Shown: piece after piece, positions 36,501 through 43,160 of the stretch
How the letters are laid out: the number at the start of each line of letters is the position of its first letter
Numbering within the stretch: the first letter of the stretch is position 1
Source: Myroides odoratus DSM 2801
Lineage (GTDB): Bacteria; Bacteroidota; Bacteroidia; Flavobacteriales; Flavobacteriaceae
Direction of reading: 5' to 3'
Length of the DNA: 64,000 bases
Assembly (NCBI RefSeq): GCF_000243275.1
Contig: NZ_CM001437.1
Span: 3,159,192-3,223,191, forward strand
Made by a program: the position numbers and the translations under genes
Notes under the pieces: generated by a model
Seen by the model: only the letters and a program-made list of their open reading frames with translations
The model's database searches: none
What the model was told of the DNA's origin: nothing

Positions 36501-37430
36501 TATAAGTATCAATATAATGATAGAGAGTGGCAACATGAATTAGGTTTGAATATAACAGCCATGGACTTCCGAATGTATGACAATGCATTAGGAAGATTTT
36601 ATGGTATTGATAAGTTGACGGAGGCTATACCTGGAATAACACCTTTTCACTTTGGATACAATAATCCAATAATGATGAGTGATCCTAGTGGATTATTGTC
36701 TCAAGGTTTTTTACAAGGGTTATGGAACAATAGTTCAAGTACAGGTTGGAATACTTGGACGAATCAGGGAGACGACTTTTTTAATGATTTTGGAAATATA
36801 GGTGTAAATAGTACAACAGGAAAGAGTACATTTTATGAAAGTTTGCCTAATATTACAATTTCGAGTAGTTTTAGCAGTAGCCAACGAGGAATATTGATTC
36901 AGGATCATGTGTATAAAAATGCATCGGGTTATCAGTATTTCAGAGATGGTCTTCGAGAAACACAATTAGATAATTTACAATCAGGGTTAGATATTATTGG
37001 GATGGTACCGATAATAGGCGAACCGATTGATTTAATCAATGCAGGTATTTCGTATGGAAGAGGTAGGTACGTAGAAGGATCTTTGAGTTTAGCGGCCACG
37101 ATTCCATTTATTGGAGTTGGTGCTACAACAGCTAAAATTGCCACTAAGACGGGAGTGCAATATACCAAGTCCAGTTTAGCGTTTGGTAGAGAGATACATG
37201 CAGGTTATAAAGTTGCAGAACATGCCCCAGCACTTGGCCGATTTAAAGAATTTACGGGTATAAAAGGAATACGTCCTGACTTTGTAGATTTTGGAACCAA
37301 GACAATTTATGAATTGAAGCCATTTAATCCGAGAGGAATTAGATCAGGAACAAAACAATTGAATAACTACAAATCGCTTTTTGAGCAAAATTATGGTGGT
37401 ACTTGGAAAACAGTTTTAGACCACTATTAA
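33582..37430 (+). CDS. RHS-core polymorphic toxin with PD-(D/E)XK-like nuclease tip
   Basis: 1282 residues. Signal peptide (MKKIYILVAFCLGVSVFGQT), DUF6443-type N-terminal domain (residues ~20-190, YYDGLGRPKQEIAVG), then a long YD-repeat shell. The RHS core ends with YQYRDHLGNVRLSYSD, NYYPFGLAHQGYNEK and GRFYGIDK ... YNNPIMMSDPSGL near residues 920-1040. A pre-toxin linker runs to about residue 1182 (IPFIGVGAT). Beyond it lies a ~100-residue tip with Asp1233 (GIRPDFVDF) and Glu1244-x-Lys1246 (IYELKP), a PD-(D/E)XK-type nuclease signature. An immunity-like gene follows directly. RHS proteins normally autocleave and release the tip (established for the family). No T9SS tail is present; the C terminus is the toxin. 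Confidence 0.92.
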   Translation: MKKIYILVAFCLGVSVFGQTRTENYIKTTQPQYATSNPLLSVLDRPKLETVVYYDGLGRPKQEIAVGIGPKNKNVIKHIEYELNIGQTKEYLPFVYNYNPDTGQDQGFVVESTTNKMPYLSYAKSQTETFYNSEKYERTTNPYSETEFEKSPLKRVLQQASPGEDWKMADNASHTVKHTYRFNMANHVKKFKAIATWNASLKAYDIRLVDEGYFAANKLYVTSTKDEDGNYSERFTDQEDKVLATVQVLDRELAVVDPIWPGGSLSGGITSGVSNELAGKSVSEIINHAEDIGNNLTDQVSEGVNSLTPPVNPINPGILNPYVGIALYTYYVYDQYNNLTYVLPPLAYGKTDATILDKLCYQYKYDHKNRLVAKKLPGKEWEFMVYDKADRLLAQGPVYSPFGDEAKGWMFSKYDAFGRVVYTGFYTGTPSTAAGRATFQGQVDTTVDFHEKKATVSTIDQVSVPYTNVTLPKTAIKILGVNYYDDYSFAGAPAAIETIEAEEVITQVKGLPTGAWTRVITTANEAQGTLSYMLYDYKERVLRSYKTNTLGGYTQVDTKYNFRGLPTKTLTSHKYKNGVDPTTIEQRHYYDKAERLLYQTHKIGNADPVVLFENVYDELGRIKQKRIGGRERLQVIIQPREAVQNANPVFLDNPIRTSFLQEINYTYNIRGWLTQVNSTSNLEAGDFGKKALFAMKLNYNTLDSEGISGVKKLYNGNIAEQTWKTAQDNVLRRYSYAYDKVNRLKAGTYQEPGGITPIIGLYDETMNYDANGNITSLNRKGRSVNTAIALDLDQLIYSYEGNILQKVVDSSNNTDGFKQGSTADKHYDYDSFGNLKVDRNKGITTMKYNHLNLPTEVVFAAGKITYLYTATGEKVQKKVTQGSTTVVTDYIDGFQYVNGVLSFFPTAEGYFNAETSSYVYQYRDHLGNVRLSYSDADKNDKIDVGEIIEETNYYPFGLAHQGYNEKNNTIGEKYKYQYNDREWQHELGLNITAMDFRMYDNALGRFYGIDKLTEAIPGITPFHFGYNNPIMMSDPSGLLSQGFLQGLWNNSSSTGWNTWTNQGDDFFNDFGNIGVNSTTGKSTFYESLPNITISSSFSSSQRGILIQDHVYKNASGYQYFRDGLRETQLDNLQSGLDIIGMVPIIGEPIDLINAGISYGRGRYVEGSLSLAATIPFIGVGATTAKIATKTGVQYTKSSLAFGREIHAGYKVAEHAPALGRFKEFTGIKGIRPDFVDFGTKTIYELKPFNPRGIRSGTKQLNNYKSLFEQNYGGTWKTVLDHY
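36762..37127 (+). repeat. Pre-toxin linker, live copy of a 366-bp direct repeat
   Basis: It is repeated at 40956-41321 with about ten mostly silent differences and no indels. The match ends at GVGAT, exactly before the variable nuclease tip. Confidence 0.92.
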
Positions 37431-37437
37431 AATAATT

Positions 37438-37887
37438 ATGATGGAAAAAAAAGAATTAGTAAGTATTTTAAATGAGGTACTTGCTCCAATCGGATTTAAA
37501 AAGAAAGGCGACTACTGGGTTATAAATGGTGATGAAATCACAAAAATGATTAACCTTCAGAAATCACAATTCGCTAATAGTTTTTATATCAATTATGGTT
37601 ACATCTTAAAATCAGTTCCTTTGAATGGATTAATGATGCATGTCTTTAAGGGCGTTGGTTCTACTGATAAAATAGAACAACAGAGAATTACAAGGTTGTT
37701 AGACCTTAGTAATAATATACCTAAAGAAGAAAGAGCGAATGAATTAAAAAAGCTCTTATACGAAAGATTGATAACTAATATTCAGGAAGTGAGTACCGAA
37801 GAAGATGTTTTAAACCAATTGAAGAAACGACCACACTTGAATGATATTCCTTTAGTCATCAAAAAGTATTTTAATTTACTAGAATAA
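37438..37887 (+). CDS. Immunity protein for the RHS nuclease (DUF4304-like)
   Basis: 149-residue soluble protein starting 7 bp after the toxin stop. The pattern LNEVLAPIGFKKKGDYWVIN followed by KMINLQKSQFANSFYINYGY resembles DUF4304 proteins, several of which are immunity proteins in polymorphic toxin loci. The remainder is helical with a LKKRPHLNDIPLVIKKY end. By position it should bind and block the PD-(D/E)XK-like tip in the cytoplasm. Two ATGs in tandem (37438, 37441) are possible starts. Confidence 0.75.
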   Translation: MMEKKELVSILNEVLAPIGFKKKGDYWVINGDEITKMINLQKSQFANSFYINYGYILKSVPLNGLMMHVFKGVGSTDKIEQQRITRLLDLSNNIPKEERANELKKLLYERLITNIQEVSTEEDVLNQLKKRPHLNDIPLVIKKYFNLLE

Positions 37888-37899
37888 TAAAAAAACCGG

Positions 37900-38201
37900 T
37901 CAGTCTAGATTTTTGATTTCTTTTTATGAAGATGAAAGAGGTCATCAAGAATTAAACATAATAATGGTTTATAAAAGTATAAAGAGAGTTGATTTTTAAA
38001 AATAAAGGTACATATAAAAAATACGATTCTCATATTTCTTTTGATGAGTTTTTATTGAACTCCAATGATTTAAGTATCAAAAATAATTATGATTCAAACG
38101 ACTTATTTAATGCCTCATTAAGTATTGAAACTAGTTTCTCAGGTAAAATAAAACTAATGGTAAACCATAATCTTAATTATTACTATTTAAAAGTTAAATA
38201 G
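37900..38201 (+). pseudogene. Frameshifted small gene remnant (possible old immunity gene)
   Basis: Two overlapping frames read as one protein if a single-base shift near 37995 (GATTTTTAAAAATAAAGG) is corrected: FLISFYEDERGHQELNIIMV, then RVD, then FKNKGTYKKYDSHISFDEFL and onward. The downstream frame alone gives 70 residues from 37989. No start codon is apparent for the upstream part. Given its place between a live immunity gene and an RHS-core scrap, it is likely a decayed immunity gene; family unknown. Confidence 0.45.
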
Positions 38202-38232
38202 TTTAATAAATTGATGCATCGCTGCTAGTTAT

Positions 38233-38667
38233 TATGATTCTGCATTAAGTATATTTTTGAGTGTGTGGATCCGTTAGCGAAACAGACTGCTAATTGGACC
38301 CCGTATCATTATGTGCATAACAATCCTATTATTTACAGTGATCCTACAGGAATGTTGGAAACGCAATATAAAGATGAGGATGGACAAACTTTATTAAATA
38401 CAAAATTTTGCAACAAATAAGCATAAGAAATATACACCTCAAATAGCCAATCAGTTTGGGCTTCGTCTTAATGATGCGTGGAATAAACAACCACTTCCAC
38501 ATTTAGGAAGACACCCTAAAGAATACCATGAATTTGTGCTTGCAGGAATGCAGAAATCACAAGCAGGGGCTGGTGGAAGTCAAACAGTATTTTTAAATTT
38601 ATACAGTAAATATGTAAAACAACCGGTAATTAAGAATCCGGAGTTGTTAAGAAAATCGGGTTGGTAA
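38233..38667 (+). pseudogene. Orphan RHS-core end plus AHH-like nuclease tip (cassette 1, broken)
   Basis: The first part encodes the end of an RHS core (YDSAL..FLSV, then VDPLAKQTANWTPYHYVHNN and IIYSDPTGM). A 2-bp insertion sits in the GTGTGTGG run near 38263. A second frameshift near 38400 moves into the toxin frame, open from 38398: FATNKHKKYTPQIANQFGLR, then WNKQPLPHLGRHPKEYHEFV and the tail VKQPVIKNPELLRKSGW. The HLGRHPxxYHEFV block matches AHH-type (HNH/EndoVII superfamily) toxins as I know them. It lacks an N terminus and start codon, so it cannot be a toxin as it stands. The immunity gene starts 1 bp after its stop. Confidence 0.8.
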
Positions 38668-38668
38668 T

Positions 38669-39271
38669 ATGGAGAATTATTATTTTTTAAGTTGGAAAGA
38701 AGAACAGAAGTCTTCAACAAGTGCATTTGCCCCAAAAGGGACTAAGTTAGCTCATGATTTAATTTCAGAGTTGAGAGATGTACACAAGCTGCCATTTGAA
38801 TTGCATTTGATAAAGCTAGATACTGATGAGAAAGGTTTAATTATTAGTAATGACCTTTCAGATGTAAAAGAAGTATGGTTGGATTATCAACCGAATAGCC
38901 TTGTTTGGCCTATAATGTCTAGCAAAATGAAAAATTTGATTGAATCAAATTTAAAAGGAAATGAGAATGTAGATTGGATTGAGTGTACAATAAAAAATAA
39001 AGAAGAAGAGCGGATCTATTTTATCCTTCGATTTAATACAGTATTAGATGTTTTGGATTTTCAACAAACAAGTTTTGTGCAAGATACTGATCATATCATC
39101 AGACCTGTTTTTTCGAGTTCAAAAATCGGTGCTTATACTATCTTTCCAAAACCAGCTTCATACAATTTTTGGCAAATTACATCAGGGATATTTGTCAGTG
39201 AAAGCTTAAAAAAGACAATGCAGAAAGCAAAAGTAACAGGCATAGATTTTTCAAAAGCAAGAATTTCGTGA
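38669..39271 (+). CDS. Immunity protein, Imm11/DUF1629-like
   Basis: 200 residues, soluble. It begins one base after the stop of the AHH-like toxin fragment, the usual toxin-immunity spacing. The overall shape (N-terminal YYFLSWKEEQ, a long middle part, and an ending SLKKTMQKAKVTGIDFSKAR) resembles the Imm11 (DUF1629) family, in which the C-terminal KA..TG..F motif is common. Intact despite decay of the toxin fragment. It overlaps the next open frame only if that uses the GTG at 39268. Confidence 0.65.
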   Translation: MENYYFLSWKEEQKSSTSAFAPKGTKLAHDLISELRDVHKLPFELHLIKLDTDEKGLIISNDLSDVKEVWLDYQPNSLVWPIMSSKMKNLIESNLKGNENVDWIECTIKNKEEERIYFILRFNTVLDVLDFQQTSFVQDTDHIIRPVFSSSKIGAYTIFPKPASYNFWQITSGIFVSESLKKTMQKAKVTGIDFSKARIS

Positions 39272-39294
39272 TTCAACTTTTATTTAATACGAAA

Positions 39295-39642
39295 ATGACA
39301 ATAAAAGATATAAAAATAGCATTGGAAATTTTTGAAGAAGCTTGCATCAAGCATGCTGAGGCAACAGAAAAAGGGGATTATAAAACAGCTAATAAATACT
39401 ATACGAAGATTGTTAAGGTTGCTAAGTTTTTAAAAGAAGAAAACGCAATCACTAATCTTAAGAATTATTTATCAAGTCCTTTTGTAGGTGTCCGCCTTTG
39501 GGCAGGCTATTATTGGTTAACAATTAACGAACAAGAGGGGATAAAAGTATTAAAAGAAATTGTAAATAGTCCAACCATACATTCATTGACAGCAGAAACG
39601 ACTTTGAGTGAATGGAAAAGAGGTAACTTAAAGATTTGGTAG
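39295..39642 (+). CDS. DUF2019-like (HEAT-like) immunity protein, copy 1
   Basis: 115 residues from the ATG at 39295; a GTG at 39268 would overlap the upstream stop and add nine residues. Helical throughout, with GDYKTANKYYTKIVKVAKFL, then LSSPFVGVRLWAGYYWL and the end TAETTLSEWKRGNLKIW. The VRLWA and TL..W..G motifs fit DUF2019, often found beside polymorphic toxins. A paralogue lies at 40529-40870. Here it sits after the Imm11-like gene rather than directly after a toxin, so its own cognate toxin may have been lost. Confidence 0.75.
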   Translation: MTIKDIKIALEIFEEACIKHAEATEKGDYKTANKYYTKIVKVAKFLKEENAITNLKNYLSSPFVGVRLWAGYYWLTINEQEGIKVLKEIVNSPTIHSLTAETTLSEWKRGNLKIW

Positions 39643-39719
39643 TGTATCATAAGTGTGGACCCGATCGCGTGGATTTAACTATGGAAATTCTATTCGATTG
39701 AGGAAGAGTTGCTTACCTT

Positions 39720-39977
39720 TATATAGCTATGTATATCAATACCGTGACCATTTACTTCATTGGTTGTTATTTTGTTTTGGCATTCAGTGAACGAGCGTTT
39801 GGTAATGTCCGCTTGAGCTATTCCGATGCAAACAAAAACGATAAAATCGATGTTGGTGAGATCATTGAAGAAACGAATTACTATCCATTTGGACTGGCAC
39901 ATCAAGGGTATAATGAGAAGAATAATACCATTGGAGAAAAATATAAGTATCAGTATATTATCGAGGAAAAAGCGTAG
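39720..39977 (+). pseudogene. RHS-core fragment with 46-bp insertion (start of cassette 2)
   Basis: 39721-39754 matches the live gene at about 36325-36359 (YVYQYRDHL). Then 46 bp without counterpart (39755-39800) interrupt it, and 39801-39957 again matches 36360-36516 (GNVRLSYSDANKNDKIDVGE, then NYYPFGLAHQGYNEKNN). The two copies differ at a dozen or so sites, more than the linker copies do. The frame then stops at 39975. It cannot make a functional core. Confidence 0.85.
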
Positions 39978-40021
39978 CTTTAGACGAAGATACCGCACGT
40001 AGTGCAAGGAATTACAGGATG

Positions 40022-40532
40022 AGTTAAGATTGATATTGTATCCTCTCGACTTAAAGAACAACAGCTAATTCAGGAATGGACAAATTTAGGCGTTTGGGAT
40101 CCAAATATATCTTATGATAATTACGCTCATGCTGTAGGTAGTAACATCGGTTTAGTAATGCCGTCTGCACGATTTAATGGGGTGTTTACTATTTTTAGTA
40201 AGTCAAAAGAGTCAGTAAGTCAAGGGTTTAGTTCTTTTAATGCTTTTAAAAGAGCTCATGGTACAGCAAGGAAAGGATATGCTTGGTATCATATTGTAGA
40301 ACAACATTCGGATAATGTAGCTAAATTTGGAACTGAGAGCATTCATAATGTAAATAATTTAATTAAGCTTCCTCATGGAGCGGGTACTATTCATGCAAAA
40401 GTAACAGGGTACTATAATTCGTTAATGCCAGGTACAAGTATGAGAGTCAGAGATTATGTAAAAGGATTGAGTTATGAAAAGCAATACCAATATGGTATTG
40501 ATGTATTAAAAAGATTTGGATGGACACCATGA
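40022..40532 (+). pseudogene. Orphan HNH/EndoVII-like nuclease tip (cassette 2), no start codon of its own
   Basis: The frame is open from 40022 (VKIDIVSSRLKEQQLIQEWT onward) to the TGA at 40530-40532, about 169 codons. The first internal ATG at 40158 would give 124 residues. The catalytic-looking region reads YAWYHIVEQHSDNVAKFGTE, then IHNVNNLIKLPHG, then TIHAKVTGYY and an end KQYQYGIDVLKRFGW. This W(H/Y)HIVEQ..N..FG..IHN..N pattern is typical of HNH/EndoVII toxin tips on RHS proteins, although the first His of the usual HHIVEQ is Tyr here. The tip itself shows no frameshift and could be functional if recombined behind an RHS core. The immunity start overlaps its stop as ATGA. Confidence 0.8.
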
Positions 40533-40870
40533 TGACAAAAGATAATATAAAAACAAAATTTTTAATAGAGGCTATTGAGTGGGGTAAGGCAATAGCCGTT
40601 GGAGATAAAAAAAATGTAAATAAACTCCACAAAAAAATACAAGATTTGTACACTAAAGCAAAGGAGTTAAACCATACAAATGTATTTAGTGAACTGCTTA
40701 GCGACCCAGATGAAAATGTAAGACTTTGGGCAGCAACTTTTACACTTAAGAGTTTTCCAGATTTAGCAGAAAGAACACTAGAAGATTTATCGAAATTAAC
40801 TTCTATTACTGGATTATCTGCAAAAACGACTTTAGATTTATGGAGGCAAGGAATGTTAAATTTATTATGA
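40529..40870 (+). CDS. DUF2019-like immunity protein, copy 2
   Basis: 113 residues from the ATG at 40529, which overlaps the toxin stop (ATGA), a sign of coupled translation; another ATG at 40520 is possible. All-helical with IAVGDKKNVNKLHKKIQDLY, then LLSDPDENVRLWAATFTL and LSAKTTLDLWRQGMLNLL. It is clearly related to the protein at 39295-39642 through the VRLWA and T.L..W..G motifs. Predicted to neutralise the HNH/EndoVII-like tip directly upstream. Confidence 0.82.
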   Translation: MMTKDNIKTKFLIEAIEWGKAIAVGDKKNVNKLHKKIQDLYTKAKELNHTNVFSELLSDPDENVRLWAATFTLKSFPDLAERTLEDLSKLTSITGLSAKTTLDLWRQGMLNLL

Positions 40871-40955
40871 GATAATAGAGTTATTGAATCCAAGTGATTT
40901 CTTGTCTGACAATTTAAGGAATAATAGTTTCAATTTGGGATGGAATATTTAGAGT

Positions 40956-41321
40956 AATCAGGGAGACGACTTTTTTAATGATTTTGGAAATATAGGTGTA
41001 AATAGTACAACAGGGAAGAGTACATTTTATGAAAGTTTGCCTAATATTACAATTTCGAGTAGTTTTAGCAGTAGCCAACGAGGAATATTGATTCAGGATC
41101 ATGTGTATAAAAATGCATCGGGTTATCAGTATTTCAGAGATGGGCTTCGAGAAACACAATTAGATAATTTACAATCAGGGCTAGATATTATTGGGATGGT
41201 ACCGATAATAGGTGAACCGATTGATTTAATCAATGCAGGTATTTCGTATGGTAGAGGAAATTATGTAGAAGGATCTTTGAGTTTAGCTGCCACGATTCCA
41301 TTTATTGGAGTTGGTGCTACA
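40956..41321 (+). repeat. Pre-toxin linker, orphan copy of the 366-bp direct repeat
   Basis: Indel-free match to 36762-37127. Upstream of it the sequence is diverged and holds a TAG (40950-40952) where the live gene has a Trp codon, so the orphan copy cannot be translated from an RHS core in place. Confidence 0.92.
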
Positions 41322-41648
41322 GTTTCGAAAGTTGGAGTTAAATTGATTGGACCTGCAGGAGATGCAGGTGCTTTGGTCACAAAACAAATACCAGAAAATT
41401 GGATAATTAAATCGGCTAAAAAAAGATGCGGGAACAAGGTATATTGATCCTTCTAATATTGGTAACAATGTAAGAGTCATGAGAGGGAATGTTAATAGCC
41501 CTTTTGTTAATTCTCAAACACCTTATACCATAAGATATATAAATGGAGCTCCAGTAGATGTTCATAAAAAACAAATTTTAAATATAACTGGTAAAATCAA
41601 AATAGAGCATCTAATTTACATGTACCAGTAAATGATTTTAAGTTTTAG
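40956..41648 (+). pseudogene. Orphan RHS linker plus third toxin tip (cassette 3), two frameshifts
   Basis: After the 366-bp linker the frame continues VSKVGVKLIGPAGDAG and AKK, then shifts at a run of seven A (about 41420); removing one A gives DAGTRYIDPSNIGNNVRVMR, then NSPFVNSQTPYTIRYINGAP. A second shift near 41600 leads to ASNLHVPVNDFKF and stop at 41646-41648. The NNVRVM.GN..SPF.NSQ.PY and final H.P..DFKF motifs match a toxin-tip family I recognise from RHS and related polymorphic toxins but cannot name safely. An intact immunity-like gene starts 6 bp later. Confidence 0.8.
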
Positions 41649-41653
41649 AAAAA

Positions 41654-41986
41654 ATGAAAAATAAAGAAAAAAATGTTATTGATATTCTGGAAAAAATAGC
41701 TGATTTGAAATTTCAAAAAGGTGTATGGTTAGAAGGAAAATATTGGGATAGAGTTTCTAGTTTTGAAGAAGGAGTTAATTCCTTAGAAGACTATGACTTT
41801 TTTTCGGATACTAAACAAGGTAGTATTAAATTCTCTGAGGTAGAAAAACAGAAGATTGATGGTTTTATTGCTAATTTATTAGAGTATGAGGAACAGGATG
41901 TTGAAAAAATGTTAAGAGATTCTGTTTGGATTAAGATTACAGAAGAAGCAAGAGAAGTAGTAAAAATTTTAAAAAACATCAGATAA
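41654..41986 (+). CDS. Probable immunity protein for cassette 3
   Basis: 110 residues, soluble and acidic, largely helical (KNVIDILEKIADLKFQKGVW, then FEEGVNSLEDYDFFSDTKQG, then EEQDVEKMLRDSVWIKITEE). Starts 6 bp after the stop of the third toxin tip. I do not recognise a named family; the immunity role rests on position and size. Confidence 0.6.
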   Translation: MKNKEKNVIDILEKIADLKFQKGVWLEGKYWDRVSSFEEGVNSLEDYDFFSDTKQGSIKFSEVEKQKIDGFIANLLEYEEQDVEKMLRDSVWIKITEEAREVVKILKNIR

Positions 41987-42154
41987 AATAAAATTTAAAA
42001 ACTCGTTTAACTAGTGGATTTGTCATAGCCTACAAAAAAGCAACAGTGAATTTAGTTGACAGTTTACCGTTAACAGTCTACGGAAGATTATTCGATTAAA
42101 AGAGAAGTAAAACTGTAAGCTGTGAACCGTCCATCGATATTCAATTAAAGTATA
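41987..42154. other. Noncoding stretch with AACTGTAAACTGT-like repeats
   Basis: Contains CAGTTTACCGTTAACAGTCT and later ACTGTAAGCTGTGAACCGTC, similar in style to 22375-22412. No gene seen. Confidence 0.45.
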
Positions 42155-42200
42155 AATAACACACCCACTGATCTTTTGGTTAGCGGGTGTGTTATTTTAT
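42155..42200 (+). terminator. Intrinsic terminator after cassette 3
   Basis: AATAACACACCCACT / AGCGGGTGTGTTATT, about 14 pairs, followed by TTATTTTATT. Likely ends transcription of the toxin-immunity array. Confidence 0.75.
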
Positions 42201-42316
42201 TGAATAGTTAGCATTAACTTTTTACTTCCCAGTGCTTGTTTGGTTTTAAAATTTTGGATGTAAGTATTATTGATGTTAAAAGTTCTTTTTTATTCTTGTG
42301 TTGAATCACAAAAGAG

Positions 42317-42546
42317 TTGTTTTTACTGCAGGAGAAATTACTTACTTTTATACAGCCACAGGTGAAAAAGTACAGAAAAAAGTAACCCAAGGCAGTACAA
42401 CAGTCGTTACAGATTATATCGATGGTTTTACTTCGTCTGTTCGCTTCGCTCGAGTCAGTACGTAGATGGTGTATTGATTTTCTTCTCTACAGCAGAAGGA
42501 TATTTCAATGCAGAGACTAGTCACTAGTAATCACTTAGGCAACGTG
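42317..42546 (+). pseudogene. RHS-core fragment with short insertion (cassette 4 remnant)
   Basis: It matches the live RHS gene from about 36150 to 36366, including an identical stretch around ACAGGTGAAAAAGTACAGAA. A ~28-bp insertion (42429-42456, CTTCGTCTGTTCGCTTCGCT and so on) replaces two bases of the core, and the segment encoding YVYQYRD is deleted before TTAGGCAACGT. No open frame remains. No toxin tip follows; instead a small lipoprotein remnant is next. Confidence 0.8.
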
Positions 42547-42582
42547 AAATAACGAAACAAAAACAAGTAAAAATTGATTTAA

Positions 42583-43006
42583 ATGAGAATTTTAAAAAGA
42601 GTTGGAGTTATACTGGTATTGTTTTCATTGTCTTCTTGTTTAGAGGTTGATTGTGAGGCAAATAAAAATTTGGTTTTAGCAGTAGAATGCTTACAGATTC
42701 TAGAAAAAAAGCCATCAACAAGTGCGTATAATATGAATTCAGAAGGGATCCACTTAGTGACAGGAAGAAAATGCAATTGTAAAGACGAAACACGATGGAT
42801 AAATAACTATAAAGAATTATTAGAGATTGGAGATACCATCATAAAAAGAAAAGGAGAATTGACATTTTTCTTTTCATAAGCAAGATACCATTATTGAAGT
42901 GAATTGGATATGTGGTGGGCCGGATGACTATAAAATAATGATTAAAGGAGAAGTAGCGGATCATTTAACGATGGCTCAATTGAGAAAGTTAAAAAAGAAA
43001 GACTAA
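42583..43006 (+). pseudogene. Small lipoprotein gene with a single-base frameshift
   Basis: Starts MRILKRVGVILVLFSLSSCL, a clear lipoprotein signal with lipobox LSSC. Frame 1 ends at 42879 after GELTFFFS. Removing one T from the CTTTTCAT run (about 42873) joins a second frame HKQDTIIEVNWICGGPDDYK to DHLTMAQLRKLKKKD, stop at 43004-43006. Full length would be ~140 residues with several Cys. Family unknown. It may be an immunity lipoprotein left from a lost toxin cassette (inference). Confidence 0.6.
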
Positions 43007-43049
43007 TGTTTTTTTTAACTGGTACATTTCGTATCTCTATTTATAAAAT

Positions 43050-43083
43050 AAACCCTACAATTTTAAATTGTAGGGTTTCTTTT
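43050..43083. terminator. Terminator between toxin locus and serine dehydratase gene
   Basis: AAACCCTACAATTT / (T)AAATTGTAGGGTTT, essentially perfect, then CTTTTTAT. A-rich flank on the left makes it usable from both sides. Confidence 0.85.
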
Positions 43084-43160
43084 TATAAGATTGTTTTGTT
43101 CTAAAACAAAGGTACTATTGGTGTATGAACAAAAGAAATTGCTCTTTCATAATCCCTAGT

